This document shows positions 20,739 through 29,452 of a stretch of DNA of 64,000 nucleotides, piece by piece; positions within the stretch are counted from its first letter, which is position 1; the number at the start of each line of letters is the position of its first letter. The notes under the pieces were generated by a model. It was not told the origin of the DNA. It saw only the letters and a program-made list of their open reading frames with translations, and did no database searches. Source of the DNA: Labilithrix sp. GTDB lineage: Bacteria > Myxococcota_A > Polyangia > Polyangiales > Polyangiaceae. Position numbers and translations under genes: made by a program. The DNA is taken from the NCBI GenBank assembly GCA_019637195.1, contig JAHBWA010000027.1, positions 17,007-81,006 of the forward strand, written 5' to 3'.

Positions 20739-22079
20739 TCACATCTTGCGCGTCGAGGTGGGCGCCGCGGGGACCGGCGGAACGGCAGGGTGCGCCGCGT
20801 GGGCGACCTCCGGGACCGAGCCGGACGAGCGCGGCGGAGGCTCTGACACGGCGACGACCGGAGGCGGCGCGGCGGTCATGCTCGGGACCCACGAGTCGAG
20901 CCCGAGCGGCGCGAAGACCTCGCGCCCCTTGGCCGGGAGCGGCTGCAGCGTGCTCACCAGCGCCTCCTTGCGGAGGTAGAGCTCCTCGCGGCGACCGCCC
21001 TCGGCCTCCGTCTTGAGCGTGAGCTCGAACTCGTTCGGGCTCCGCTTGGCGATCTCGCGCACGGTGGGCGCGAACATCGCCACCAGCCGCACCACGAAGG
21101 GCACGGCGAGCCCGTTCTCGAAGACCGGCTGCGCGTCGAGCGAGACGTTGATGAGCTGCTCCTTCTGGTCGACGACGTCGCGCGTCGCCGCCTGGAGCGC
21201 GGCCCAGACGCGCTCCATCTGCGCGACGTCCGGCGCGCCGAGGTTGCCGGGCAGCGCCTCCGCCGCGGGAGCCCCCGGGTGCTCGACGGTGCCGCCGACC
21301 GCGCCCGCCTCGTTCCTGCGGACGCGGAAGACGAGCATCTCCTTTTCGGTGAGCTTGCGACGGAGCGCGAGCTCGAAGGACTCGTCGCTCATGTCCACCT
21401 GCACGATGGTCCAGTCGTCGACGACGAGCTCCTTGGCGGTGACGGTGCCGCGGAGCCAGCTCTTCTCGACGCCGACGTGCAGCGCCACGCCCTGGACGAA
21501 GTCGGAGACCTTGCGCGGCGCCGTCCACGCGGCGGCGCGGTGCGGCGCGATCGTGAACGAGGTCGCGATGCCGTCGGGGTGCTCGAACGCGGCCGTGCCC
21601 GAGTGGCGCGCGTCCTTGCCGTCGAGGTTCAGGCGGAGGGCGAGCTTCGTCTTGAGGACCGGGAACCGCGCCGCCTTGAGGAACGCCTCGAGCTGCGCGC
21701 GCATCTCCGACCCGCGACGGTCGTTGTCGCCGCGGAGCTGGAGTGACTCGCGCTCGTTCGAGCCGAGGGTGCTCTTCCGGTGCTCGTCGATGTAGTGGGT
21801 CGCGTACTCCGCGACCGCGCGGGCGTACTCGAGCGCGTGCTGATGCCGGACCTTCTGCGCCGTGTCCTGCACCGCGCGCATGACCACGTTGTGAAACTGC
21901 TCGAGGGCCTCGAGGCCCTTCACGCGGTTCTGCGCGACCTCCTCGCGCTGCTTCGCGAGCTGGGCGCCCTCGACGTCGAGCTGCACGATGCGCGTCGAGG
22001 CGGCCATGAAGGCCTCGAGGGTCGTGAGGAAGTTGTACCCGAGCGGAAACGGCGTGGAGTCTCCGTAGAGGTAGCGCAT
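20739..22079 (-). CDS. Conserved hypothetical protein with helical N-terminus
   Basis: A 446-residue soluble protein beginning MRYLYGDSTPFPLGYNFL, a distinctive opening that looks like a conserved family start. A long helical, partly coiled-coil section follows (~25-110: QLAKQREEVAQNRVKGLEAL), then an alpha/beta region and a Pro/Ala/Ser tail from ~400. There is no signal peptide or membrane helix, and I recognise no family. It has its own promoter-like hexamer (TATCCT, nine bases before ATG) and sits between the cytochrome gene and the transporter on the same strand, although a role shared with either is not evident. Confidence 0.75.
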   Translation of the reverse strand: MRYLYGDSTPFPLGYNFLTTLEAFMAASTRIVQLDVEGAQLAKQREEVAQNRVKGLEALEQFHNVVMRAVQDTAQKVRHQHALEYARAVAEYATHYIDEHRKSTLGSNERESLQLRGDNDRRGSEMRAQLEAFLKAARFPVLKTKLALRLNLDGKDARHSGTAAFEHPDGIATSFTIAPHRAAAWTAPRKVSDFVQGVALHVGVEKSWLRGTVTAKELVVDDWTIVQVDMSDESFELALRRKLTEKEMLVFRVRRNEAGAVGGTVEHPGAPAAEALPGNLGAPDVAQMERVWAALQAATRDVVDQKEQLINVSLDAQPVFENGLAVPFVVRLVAMFAPTVREIAKRSPNEFELTLKTEAEGGRREELYLRKEALVSTLQPLPAKGREVFAPLGLDSWVPSMTAAPPPVVAVSEPPPRSSGSVPEVAHAAHPAVPPVPAAPTSTRKM

Positions 22080-22088
22080 CGCAGGCGA

Positions 22089-22094
22089 AGGATA
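22089..22094 (-). promoter_or_regulatory. Candidate -10 box for 22079 gene
   Basis: On the minus strand TATCCT precedes ATG 22079 by nine bases, with no Shine-Dalgarno sequence between. This fits a leaderless or near-leaderless transcript. Confidence 0.4.
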
Positions 22095-22160
22095 CCGACA
22101 TTCACCCGGTGCGTCACAAAGAGTCGCGAAGGCCCCGAGCGCGCCCCCTCCGGCGGCCGG

Positions 22161-24077
22161 TCACCGGAGGTGCTTCGCCTGCTCCGCGATGACCTCATCG
22201 GCGGCGTCGATGTCGATCGCGACCGGAGCGCCTTCGATCGCGTCGAGCGCGCGCTTCGCGTAGCCGCGGACGATCGGATACGCGTTCGTGAGCTGCCCGG
22301 CGAGCACGGGGACGGCGGCCTTCACCCGCCCCTCCCCGAGGAGCTGGAACGCGACCGCCTGCTCGTGGGGCTTGCCGCGCTCGGCCGTCGCGAGCAGCAC
22401 GTTGGCGTCGAGGCCGCCGTACAGCTTCTCGAGGGCGTCGCGATCGTAGCTCCGCTTCCACCACCGCTCCATCGTCCGGACGAGCGCGCCGACCTCCTTG
22501 TCTCCGTGGCAGAGCGCGCACTCGACCGGACGGTCGAGCAACACCTTGCCCGTGTCGGTCGGCGAGCCGATCCGGTGGTAGCGGGTGAGCCCGCCGTCGA
22601 GGCCCATGTTCTTCCGCGGCATGTGGCACGCGAAGCATCGCGCGCCTTCCCCCGCCGGGTCGTGGTGGGAGTGCGCGCGGAGCGCGTCGGGCGAGGCGTA
22701 CTGCTCGTGGCAGCGCGTGCAGAGCGCGTCCGCGCGCGCGGGCTCGAGCTTCTGGAGCGCCGCCGTGCCGTCGTGCGCGTGCGGGTCGTGGCAGTCGACG
22801 CACGCGAGCTTGGAGGCGCAGGCGCCGAGCATCATGTCGCGCGCCTCGCCCGAGTTGATGTGGCTGCCGCCGGGGGAGCGCTTGCGCGAGCCGCCTTCCC
22901 ACGTCGGATCGTAGCCCGAGAAGAGGACCTGGTGGCAGCGCGCGCACGCGCGGTTCAAGGTCTCGGCGCGCGTCCCGTTCGCCGCCAGGCGCGGGCTCCG
23001 CGGCGCCGGCAAGCGCACGGCGAAGGCGTCGCTCACGGGCTCGAACGAGGGCAGGCGCGTCGGATCCTTCACGTGCTCGGCGGCGCCGAGGTGGCACGAC
23101 TCGCAGCCGATGCCCACCTCCACGAGGTGGCTCGCGCGGAAGCGCGCGCGCGTCGACGTCAGAGCGCCCTCGAGCGTCGGCTTCTGCTTGGGCGCCCCGA
23201 GGCGCGCGAGCTCATCCTCGAGCAGCGAGGTCATCGCCCGCTCGTTCGTCACGACGTAGCTCGCGCGGAGCGACGGCGGGAGGAGCGGGTCGAGCACCAC
23301 CCCCTGGTACGTCCCGCGCCCGGCGAGCGCGCCGAGCACCGTCGAGACGTACGGGACGGTGTTGTGGCAGAAGATGCACGTCTGGTTCCAGACCGCGCCG
23401 ATCTTGAGACCGTCGCGCGCCTTCACCATGACCGAGTAGCCCTTGTAGCGGAGCGAGCGCGTCGCGAGCATGTAGCTCACCGGGAGCACGCGCTCCTCCG
23501 ACGGGTCGCCGAGCGCGGGCGCGCCCTCGCGCACCGCCGCGACCGCGACGCCGGCGTAGTCCTCGCGGTGATGGCCGCCGATGACCCGGGTGATCCGGTA
23601 GACGCCGCGGCCGTAGCGCTTCGACGAGAGCGTGACGAAGCGGTCGGCGCCGGCCGACTCGAGGCGGGCGACGTCGTCGTGGAAGCGGAACTCGGTCCCG
23701 TCGAACGGGCCCTTCACGTCGGCGGTGCGCGCCTCGCGCGTCATGTTGTGCATCGGCGAGCGACGCCACGAGTCGACGTATGCCTCGTGGCACGGCGCGC
23801 ACGCGGCGCTGCCGGCGTAGTCGGCGAAGCGCACGTTGCTCGTCACCGTCCCCGCGCCGGCGGCGCTGCTCGGCGCGCTCGCGGCGCGCGAGGGGCCCTG
23901 CCCGGCGCCGCACGCCGCCGCCGTCGCCGCGAGGGCGATCGCGGGGAGGACGGACGAGGCCAGCACACGCCGGGAGGAGCGCGACAGGCGCTCGGCGTGG
24001 GATCCGAGGCGCACGCGCCGATCAGAGACGCAGTCGTCGTCCTGGGTCAAGACGTGCGCGCGAAGCGCCCGAATCAC
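22161..24077 (-). CDS. Eight-haem c-type cytochrome lipoprotein
   Basis: A protein of up to 638 residues with eight CxxCH haem-binding motifs in order: CAPCH, CIFCH, CESCH, CARCH, CVDCH, CTRCH, CFACH and CALCH. Many extra histidines could be distal ligands. The N-terminus ends in ALAATAAAC, a lipobox, so it should be anchored in a periplasm-facing or outer membrane. After the last haem comes a ~110-residue helical, HEAT-like region without haems. The annotated GTG 24077 leaves a long Arg-rich leader and only 14 bases to the divergent gene; GTG 24014 or GTG 23966 may be the true start. It resembles cytochrome c554/multihaem electron carriers in motif layout; a redox partner is not encoded nearby. 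Confidence 0.88.
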   Translation of the reverse strand: MIRALRAHVLTQDDDCVSDRRVRLGSHAERLSRSSRRVLASSVLPAIALAATAAACGAGQGPSRAASAPSSAAGAGTVTSNVRFADYAGSAACAPCHEAYVDSWRRSPMHNMTREARTADVKGPFDGTEFRFHDDVARLESAGADRFVTLSSKRYGRGVYRITRVIGGHHREDYAGVAVAAVREGAPALGDPSEERVLPVSYMLATRSLRYKGYSVMVKARDGLKIGAVWNQTCIFCHNTVPYVSTVLGALAGRGTYQGVVLDPLLPPSLRASYVVTNERAMTSLLEDELARLGAPKQKPTLEGALTSTRARFRASHLVEVGIGCESCHLGAAEHVKDPTRLPSFEPVSDAFAVRLPAPRSPRLAANGTRAETLNRACARCHQVLFSGYDPTWEGGSRKRSPGGSHINSGEARDMMLGACASKLACVDCHDPHAHDGTAALQKLEPARADALCTRCHEQYASPDALRAHSHHDPAGEGARCFACHMPRKNMGLDGGLTRYHRIGSPTDTGKVLLDRPVECALCHGDKEVGALVRTMERWWKRSYDRDALEKLYGGLDANVLLATAERGKPHEQAVAFQLLGEGRVKAAVPVLAGQLTNAYPIVRGYAKRALDAIEGAPVAIDIDAADEVIAEQAKHLR

Positions 24078-24079
24078 GG

Positions 24080-24085
24080 TAGAGT
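24080..24085 (+). promoter_or_regulatory. Candidate -10 box for leaderless transcript of 24092 gene
   Basis: TAGAGT ends six bases before ATG 24092. The bases between (TTGGTC) hold no ribosome-binding site. The site lies in the very short gap to the divergent cytochrome gene, so the two promoters may influence each other. Confidence 0.45.
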
Positions 24086-24091
24086 TTGGTC

Positions 24092-24901
24092 ATGACATCG
24101 GGAATGCGCGCACGGCGCTGGCTCTCTGCCGTCGGCCTCACGTTCTTCGCGCTCGCCGCGCTCGGGAGCGGCAAGCGCGGCGACACCAAGGGCGACGGCG
24201 TCGCGCTCCTCGCGACCACCAAGTCCTCCTACGTCGGCAACTGGGAGGGCCTCGGCGTCGCGCTGCGCATCGCACCCGACGGCACGGTCGGCTACGAGCG
24301 CAAGACCGGCGCCGTCAAGAAGACCATCAACGGCAAGCTCACGCGTTTCGACGGCGACGACATCGTCGTCAACGCGCTCATCAACGTGACGCTGAAGGTC
24401 GGAGCGCCGCCGGCCGAGGCGAACGGCACCTGGACGATGACCGTCGAGGGCGTGAAGGTCCATCGCACGGGGGACGGCTCGGGCGAGTCCAACGACATCG
24501 ACGAGAAGCTCGAGGAGCACATCCTCGAGCAGTTCGGCGCGTCGAAGGGGCTCTCCTCCGTCGATTGCCCCGAGGTCGAGCCGTCCACACCCACGTTCGA
24601 CTGCGTCGCCAAGCTCGTGAACGGCAAGTCGGCCAAGGTCAGCGTCGCCCACAAGTCCCGCGGGAACTACTCGTACACGGTCCACGTCACCGACGTCGAA
24701 GGCCCCACGTTCGCAGGGGAGATGTCGAAGACGATCAGCGCCGAGACCAAGCGGAAGATCACCGTCGACTGCGGCGCGGGAAAGTCGTTCTTCCCGAACG
24801 GCGAGCCGCTCGTCTGCGACGCGACCGAGGGGCGCAAGCGCGGCAAGGCCGAGTTCGTCATCACGGAGAGCGGCGTAAGCTGGAAGCTGACCGGCCTCTG
24901 A
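24092..24901 (+). CDS. Exported protein with two DUF4333-like cysteine modules
   Basis: A 269-residue exported protein: MRARRWLSAVGLTFFALAALGSG is a signal peptide with no lipobox cysteine. Residues ~35-130 look like one beta-rich domain (YVGNWEGLGVALRIAPDG). The C-terminal half carries two modules with a Cys...Cys pair: SSVDCPE...TFDCVAKLVNGKSAKVSV and TVDCGAGKSFFPNG...LVCDATEGRKRGKAEFVIT. The latter pattern (CP..G..F.C....G....V.V) resembles DUF4333. ATG 24092 is chosen over an upstream in-frame TTG because of the promoter-like hexamer just before it. Function is unknown. Confidence 0.75.
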   Translation: MTSGMRARRWLSAVGLTFFALAALGSGKRGDTKGDGVALLATTKSSYVGNWEGLGVALRIAPDGTVGYERKTGAVKKTINGKLTRFDGDDIVVNALINVTLKVGAPPAEANGTWTMTVEGVKVHRTGDGSGESNDIDEKLEEHILEQFGASKGLSSVDCPEVEPSTPTFDCVAKLVNGKSAKVSVAHKSRGNYSYTVHVTDVEGPTFAGEMSKTISAETKRKITVDCGAGKSFFPNGEPLVCDATEGRKRGKAEFVITESGVSWKLTGL

Positions 24902-25332
24902 TCCGGCCGAGCGCTCGCTGCCTCGCCGCGAGCGCCGGGACGTTCTCGGCGGGCGCGGTCCTCTACCTCCTCCGGCCGGCGCCGCCGGCGGCGGTGGATG
25001 TCCTCGGGGTCGCCGGAGCGTGGGCGGCCGTCGCGCGGACGTTCGAGGGCGCGCGGCACGCCGTCCCCGCCGTCGTGCAGGCGCACGGGAGCGACGCGCT
25101 CTTCGCCGCGAGCGTCGCCCTCTTCCTCGTGGCGCTGTGGGGCCACGAGCGACGCGTGCTCGGGCTCGGCCTCGCCTTCGTCCTGACCCTCGAGCTGCTC
25201 CAGGCCGCCGGCGTCGCCCCGGGCACGTTCGACGTGCTCGATCTCGCCGCGGAGGCGGCCGCCTACGTGCTCGCCGCGGGCGCAGCCTATGCGAGCCGCT
25301 CCGGTCGAGCCGCCGCCCGCGAGGTCACGTGA
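24898..25332 (+). CDS. Small membrane protein, VanZ-like; start uncertain
   Basis: Up to 144 residues with about four hydrophobic stretches: SAGAVLYLL, LFAASVALFLVALWG, VLGLGLAFVLTLELLQAAGV and AAEAAAYVLAAGAAY. The sequence ELLQAAGVAPGTFDVLDLAAE echoes the VanZ-family pattern in which an E..Q motif is followed by G.FD..D. No ATG or GTG lies before the first hydrophobic stretch: the choices are CTG 24898, overlapping the previous stop, or GTG 24994, which would cut off that stretch. The stop overlaps the convergent kinase gene's stop by eight bases. It is likely real by composition but the family call is weak. Confidence 0.5.
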   Translation: MIRPSARCLAASAGTFSAGAVLYLLRPAPPAAVDVLGVAGAWAAVARTFEGARHAVPAVVQAHGSDALFAASVALFLVALWGHERRVLGLGLAFVLTLELLQAAGVAPGTFDVLDLAAEAAAYVLAAGAAYASRSGRAAAREVT

Positions 25333-28300
25333 GCCACTCGCCCGCCCGAGCCAGCGTCCGCGTGTGCTCCCGCACCACGCCGAGGAACGCCCGCTTGTGC
25401 TCCGGGTTCTTGATCTTCGACGCGCGGGCGAGGAGCCGGTCGCGCGCGGCGGCGATCGCCTGCTTCGCGCCCTCGACGTCTCCGCGCGCGTGGAGGGCCT
25501 CCGCGTAGGCGACGCGGATCAGCGCCTCACCTTCCCCGACGCCGCCGACCTGCTCGAAGAGGCGCATGGCCTCGGAGGCCGCGTCGAAGATCGCGTCGGC
25601 AGACGCGCCCTTGTGGAGCAGCGTGAGCGTCATGAACGCCAGGAGCGCGGCGCGATACGGCGGCGAGTGCTCGAGCAGCGGGAGCGCGCGCAGCTCCTCC
25701 GCCTCGGCGGAGTCGTGGTCGTTGGCGAAATAGTGGACGCCCGCCAGGTACGCGCGCGCGCGCCCCTCGCCGACGCGATCGCGCTGCGCCGCATAGGACG
25801 CGATCACCTCCTCGGTCGTCGCCACGGCGTCTCGCGGCCTGTTGGTCCGCACGTAGAGGTGGCCGAGCCGGAGCTTCGCGTCGTTCACGGTCGTCGCGAG
25901 CCCGAGGCGCTCGGCGGCGTCGCGCGCCTCGACGAGCACGGACTCGGCCGTCGCGTAGGCGCCGAGCTCGGAGAGCGCCCAGCCGGCGCTCTGCAGCTGG
26001 CGCGCGGCGTTCCGCGCGTCGCCGAGGAGCTCGAAGCAGCGCGCGGCGTCCTCTGCCAGCACGGCGGCCCTCTCGAGCTCCCCCTCCCACGAGGCGCGCA
26101 CGACGTTCGCCGAGAGCAAGAACGCGCGCGCCGCCGGCTCGCCCGCGATGAAACGCTCGTCGCGATCGATCGGCGCGAGGAGCGCGCCCGCCACGTCGTA
26201 GAGCCCCGCGACGCCGAGCGAGGTGGCGATGCGTGACGTCGCGATCACGCGCGCGGCGGTCATCGGCGCGCCGGACGCAGAGGACGCCGGTCCCCCGTCC
26301 ATGACCGCCGTGCTGCGCTCAGCGCGCCCGGCGCCGCCCGCGAGCTCGAGGAGGCGCTCCGCCACCCCGCGCGCCTCGTCCACGTAGCCCAGCGTCATCG
26401 CGGACTCGGTCGCCTCGGCGGCCGCCGCGTACCAGTCGCCGCTCTCGAGCGCGAGGTCGTGCATCGCGGCGCGCGCGTGCTCGCGCGCCGCGGCGTGCTC
26501 CCCCGACCAGCGCGACGCCTCCGCGAGGACGAGCCTGAGCTTGCCGTGCGTCACGCCGGAAGCGCCGGCCTGGATGGCGCGATCGGAGCGCAGCTTCGCC
26601 GCCACGAGGTCGTTGCCTTCGAGCGCCTGAAACGCCGCGCGCGCGTAGAAGGCGAGGGCCCGGTCGCGGGCGCCGCCGCGCTCGAAGTGTTCCCCGAGGA
26701 GCATCGGCTCGTGCTCCCCAGCCTGCTCGAGCCACTCGGCGGCGAGCCGATGGCCGAGCGCTTGGTCCTCGGCGGTGAGCATCTGGTACGCCGCGTCACG
26801 GACGATCGCGTGGCGGAACGCGTACTCGCGATCGGCCGGGAACCGCGACACGTCGCGACGCTGGACGATCTCCCGGCGCGTGAGCTCGGCGAGCCACTCG
26901 TCGACCTCGCCGACGTCATAGCGACCGCCTGCGAGCGCGATCACGCCGCCGCGCCAGAAGCGCTCGCCGAAGACGCTCGCCGCGCGCAGCACCCGCCGCG
27001 CCGCGGGATCCAGCCGCTGCAGCCGCGCCTCGACCATCGCGAGCACGGTCGCCGGGAGCGCCCATGGATCGACGCCGGCGGCCGACGGCGGCGGCTCCGT
27101 CCCGGGCGCCGGCGTCCGGCGCGATTGCGCGCGCCCGGTTCCTTCGGCGTAGGCGCGGATCAGCTCCTCGAGGTAGAAGACGTTGCCCGCCGCGCGGTCG
27201 AGCAGCCGCGCGACCTCGGAAGCGGGGAGGTCCTCGCCGAGGACGTCGCGGACGAGGCGCTCGCCCGCGCGACGGACGAGCGGCCCGAGCCGCACCTCCT
27301 GGAGGCTGCGCTGCGCCCAGAGCTGCGGGAAGGAGTCGTGGACGTCGCCGCGCGCCACCGCGAGCACCATGAAGCTCCGATCCGTCGCGACGCGGAGCGC
27401 GGCGTCGAGGAGGTTCACGCTCGGGAGGTCGCCCCAGTGCAGGTCCTCGATCACGACGACGAACGGCGACGCGCTGCTCTCCGCCACGACGAAGTCGCAG
27501 AACGCGCGGCGCATCTGGTCGCCCATGAGGATCGCGTCCTGCCGCGCGGCGCGGAGCTGCACGCTGTCGGCGTCGGGGAACGGGATGCTCGCGATCTCGC
27601 CGAGGAACTCGGTGACGCGCGCGACCTCGAGCTCGACGACGTGCCTCGCGACGCGCGCGCGGAGCTTCTGCTGGCGAACGACGAGGGGCTCGCCCCCGCT
27701 GATCCCGGCGCCCCGCCGGAGGAGCCGCGCGATGAGCGAGAACGGCGACCCCTCGCTCATCGCGTCGCCGCGCGCGATGAGGATCTCCGCGCCCCCGAGC
27801 TCGTGGAGCTGCCGCAGGAGCTCGGCGACGAGGCGCGACTTGCCCGCGCCGGGGAACCCCGTCACCAGCACCGCTCGCGCGACGGGCTCCTCCACGCACT
27901 CCTCGTACAGCGCGAGCAAGGTCGAGAGCTCGCGATCGCGCCCGACGAACGGCGTCGGCTTCCCGAGGAGCGTGCGCGCCTTCGTGTCGCGCTCGCGGAG
28001 GCCGCGAATGAACAGCCCGCGGTCGTCGCCGCCCACGTCGAAGCGCGTGTCGAGGAGCCCGGCGGTCGTCTCGTCGAGGAAGACGGGGCTCTGGCCGTGG
28101 CGGGTCTCGTCGCTGACGCCGACGGTGCGGGAGCGCGCGGCAGCCAGGATCGAAGCGGCGCGCTCGATCACCTCGCCGACCGCGCTCCGCCCCGTGACCG
28201 TCGCGAAGCCGGTCGCGAGGACCATGCGCGCCTCGACGAGGTGGGAGCGAAGCGCGAGCGCGCAGCGCGCGGCTTGGGCCGCCAGATCGCCCGCGCCGCC

Positions 28301-29377
28301 CTTGCCCGCCAGCGTCACGACGAGCGAGCCGTCGGCGAGCATCTCGGACTCGGCGCCGAAGCTGGCGACCACCGTACGCGGATCGAACGACGCGGCGAGC
28401 GTCTCGACCGCGCTCGCCGGGAGCATGTCGCGCGCGCCGTCGTCGCCGTCGCTCTCTTCGCCGAGAGGGAGCGCCGCCATCACGACGCACACGAGCCGCC
28501 GCTCGCCCGCCGTCAGCGCGCGGATCATCGGCGCGCTCGCGCGCTGAGCCGGGGAGTCACGCACGGCGTCGAAGGGCTCGAGCTCCCTGAGCACCGCGCC
28601 GCCGCTACCCGGGCGAGACGCCGCGTGCTTCGAGAGCATCCGCGAGAGCAGCTCGTCGAGCGCCGGGGGCACCTCGATCCCGATCTCGCGGAGGCTCGGC
28701 GGGGTCTCGAGGAGGATCTTCGCCAGGAGCGCCGCCATGTTCTCGCCGGCGAACACGGGCCGGCCGGCCAGGCACTCGTAGACGAGGCAGCCGAGCGAGA
28801 ACACGTCGGCGCGGGCGTCGACCTCGCGCGCCCCGCGCGCCTGCTCCGGCGCCATGTACCCGGGCGTGCCGACCATGACGCCGCTCCGCGTCGACGGCCG
28901 CGACGCGCGCATCAACCGCGCGACGCCGAGGTCCAGGACCTTCGCCTGCTCGACCGAGCGCCCCGGGAGGTAGACGTTGGACGGCTTGATGTCGCGATGG
29001 ACGACGCCCCTGTCGTGGAGGACGGCGAGCGCCTCGGCGGTTCGACGCGCGACGGTGAGCGTCTCGTGGAGCGTGAGGCCGCTCCCCTCGATGCGCTCGG
29101 CGAGGTCCTCGCCGTCGAGCCACTCCATCGCGAGGTAGGGACGACCGCCCTCGAGGACGCCGTGGCCGACGTACTTCACGATCCGGGGGTGGGTAATCTC
29201 GGCGAGGATCTGCGCCTCGCGCTTGAAGCGGTCGGCCTCGCGCGCCAGCGAGCCGTAGAGGACCTTCACGGCGACCAGCCCGCCGGTGAGCCGATCCTTC
29301 GCGCGATAGACCTCGCCCATCCCGCCCGAGCCGACGAGTCGCTCGATCTCGAACCGCTCGGCGAGGATCCGTTCCAC
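25325..29377 (-). CDS. Giant Ser/Thr kinase - cyclase-like - AAA ATPase - TPR regulator
   Basis: A 1350-residue protein. An N-terminal Hanks-type kinase (~10-270) has GSGGMGEVY, Lys38 in VAVKVL, H127-R128-D129, LDLGVAR in place of DFG, and APE. Residues ~285-480 look like a degenerate class III cyclase/homology domain (GERRLVCVVMAALP ... LATGFATVTGRSAVG ... DETTAGLL). A STAND/AAA-type ATPase follows (PFVGRDRELSTLL, Walker A TGFPGAGKS, Walker B VVIEDLHWGD), then ~500 residues of TPR-like helices. The order matches myxobacterial kinase-AAA regulators in which the ATPase/TPR part senses a ligand or partner. It is active-looking except that Leu replaces Phe in DFG, which is common. Transcription may start at GTG 29377 from the hexamer at 29386-29391. 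Confidence 0.9.
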   Translation of the reverse strand: MERILAERFEIERLVGSGGMGEVYRAKDRLTGGLVAVKVLYGSLAREADRFKREAQILAEITHPRIVKYVGHGVLEGGRPYLAMEWLDGEDLAERIEGSGLTLHETLTVARRTAEALAVLHDRGVVHRDIKPSNVYLPGRSVEQAKVLDLGVARLMRASRPSTRSGVMVGTPGYMAPEQARGAREVDARADVFSLGCLVYECLAGRPVFAGENMAALLAKILLETPPSLREIGIEVPPALDELLSRMLSKHAASRPGSGGAVLRELEPFDAVRDSPAQRASAPMIRALTAGERRLVCVVMAALPLGEESDGDDGARDMLPASAVETLAASFDPRTVVASFGAESEMLADGSLVVTLAGKGGAGDLAAQAARCALALRSHLVEARMVLATGFATVTGRSAVGEVIERAASILAAARSRTVGVSDETRHGQSPVFLDETTAGLLDTRFDVGGDDRGLFIRGLRERDTKARTLLGKPTPFVGRDRELSTLLALYEECVEEPVARAVLVTGFPGAGKSRLVAELLRQLHELGGAEILIARGDAMSEGSPFSLIARLLRRGAGISGGEPLVVRQQKLRARVARHVVELEVARVTEFLGEIASIPFPDADSVQLRAARQDAILMGDQMRRAFCDFVVAESSASPFVVVIEDLHWGDLPSVNLLDAALRVATDRSFMVLAVARGDVHDSFPQLWAQRSLQEVRLGPLVRRAGERLVRDVLGEDLPASEVARLLDRAAGNVFYLEELIRAYAEGTGRAQSRRTPAPGTEPPPSAAGVDPWALPATVLAMVEARLQRLDPAARRVLRAASVFGERFWRGGVIALAGGRYDVGEVDEWLAELTRREIVQRRDVSRFPADREYAFRHAIVRDAAYQMLTAEDQALGHRLAAEWLEQAGEHEPMLLGEHFERGGARDRALAFYARAAFQALEGNDLVAAKLRSDRAIQAGASGVTHGKLRLVLAEASRWSGEHAAAREHARAAMHDLALESGDWYAAAAEATESAMTLGYVDEARGVAERLLELAGGAGRAERSTAVMDGGPASSASGAPMTAARVIATSRIATSLGVAGLYDVAGALLAPIDRDERFIAGEPAARAFLLSANVVRASWEGELERAAVLAEDAARCFELLGDARNAARQLQSAGWALSELGAYATAESVLVEARDAAERLGLATTVNDAKLRLGHLYVRTNRPRDAVATTEEVIASYAAQRDRVGEGRARAYLAGVHYFANDHDSAEAEELRALPLLEHSPPYRAALLAFMTLTLLHKGASADAIFDAASEAMRLFEQVGGVGEGEALIRVAYAEALHARGDVEGAKQAIAAARDRLLARASKIKNPEHKRAFLGVVREHTRTLARAGEWLT

Positions 29378-29385
29378 CGGCGACG

Positions 29386-29391
29386 AGCGTA
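29386..29391 (-). promoter_or_regulatory. Candidate -10 box for leaderless transcript of giant kinase gene
   Basis: On the minus strand TACGCT ends eight bases before the GTG start at 29377, with no Shine-Dalgarno motif between. The same hexamer serves the 17564 gene. Confidence 0.45.
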
Positions 29392-29452
29392 GCCGACTTT
29401 CGTGCGCCGAACACGCGACGCCCGCGCGTCGAGCCGGAGCCAGGGGCGGATT

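Noticed and set aside
26459..29392. Plus-strand open frame of ~977 codons
   Set aside because: Antisense to the giant kinase/AAA gene; composition is Arg/Glu/His-rich with no recognisable domain.
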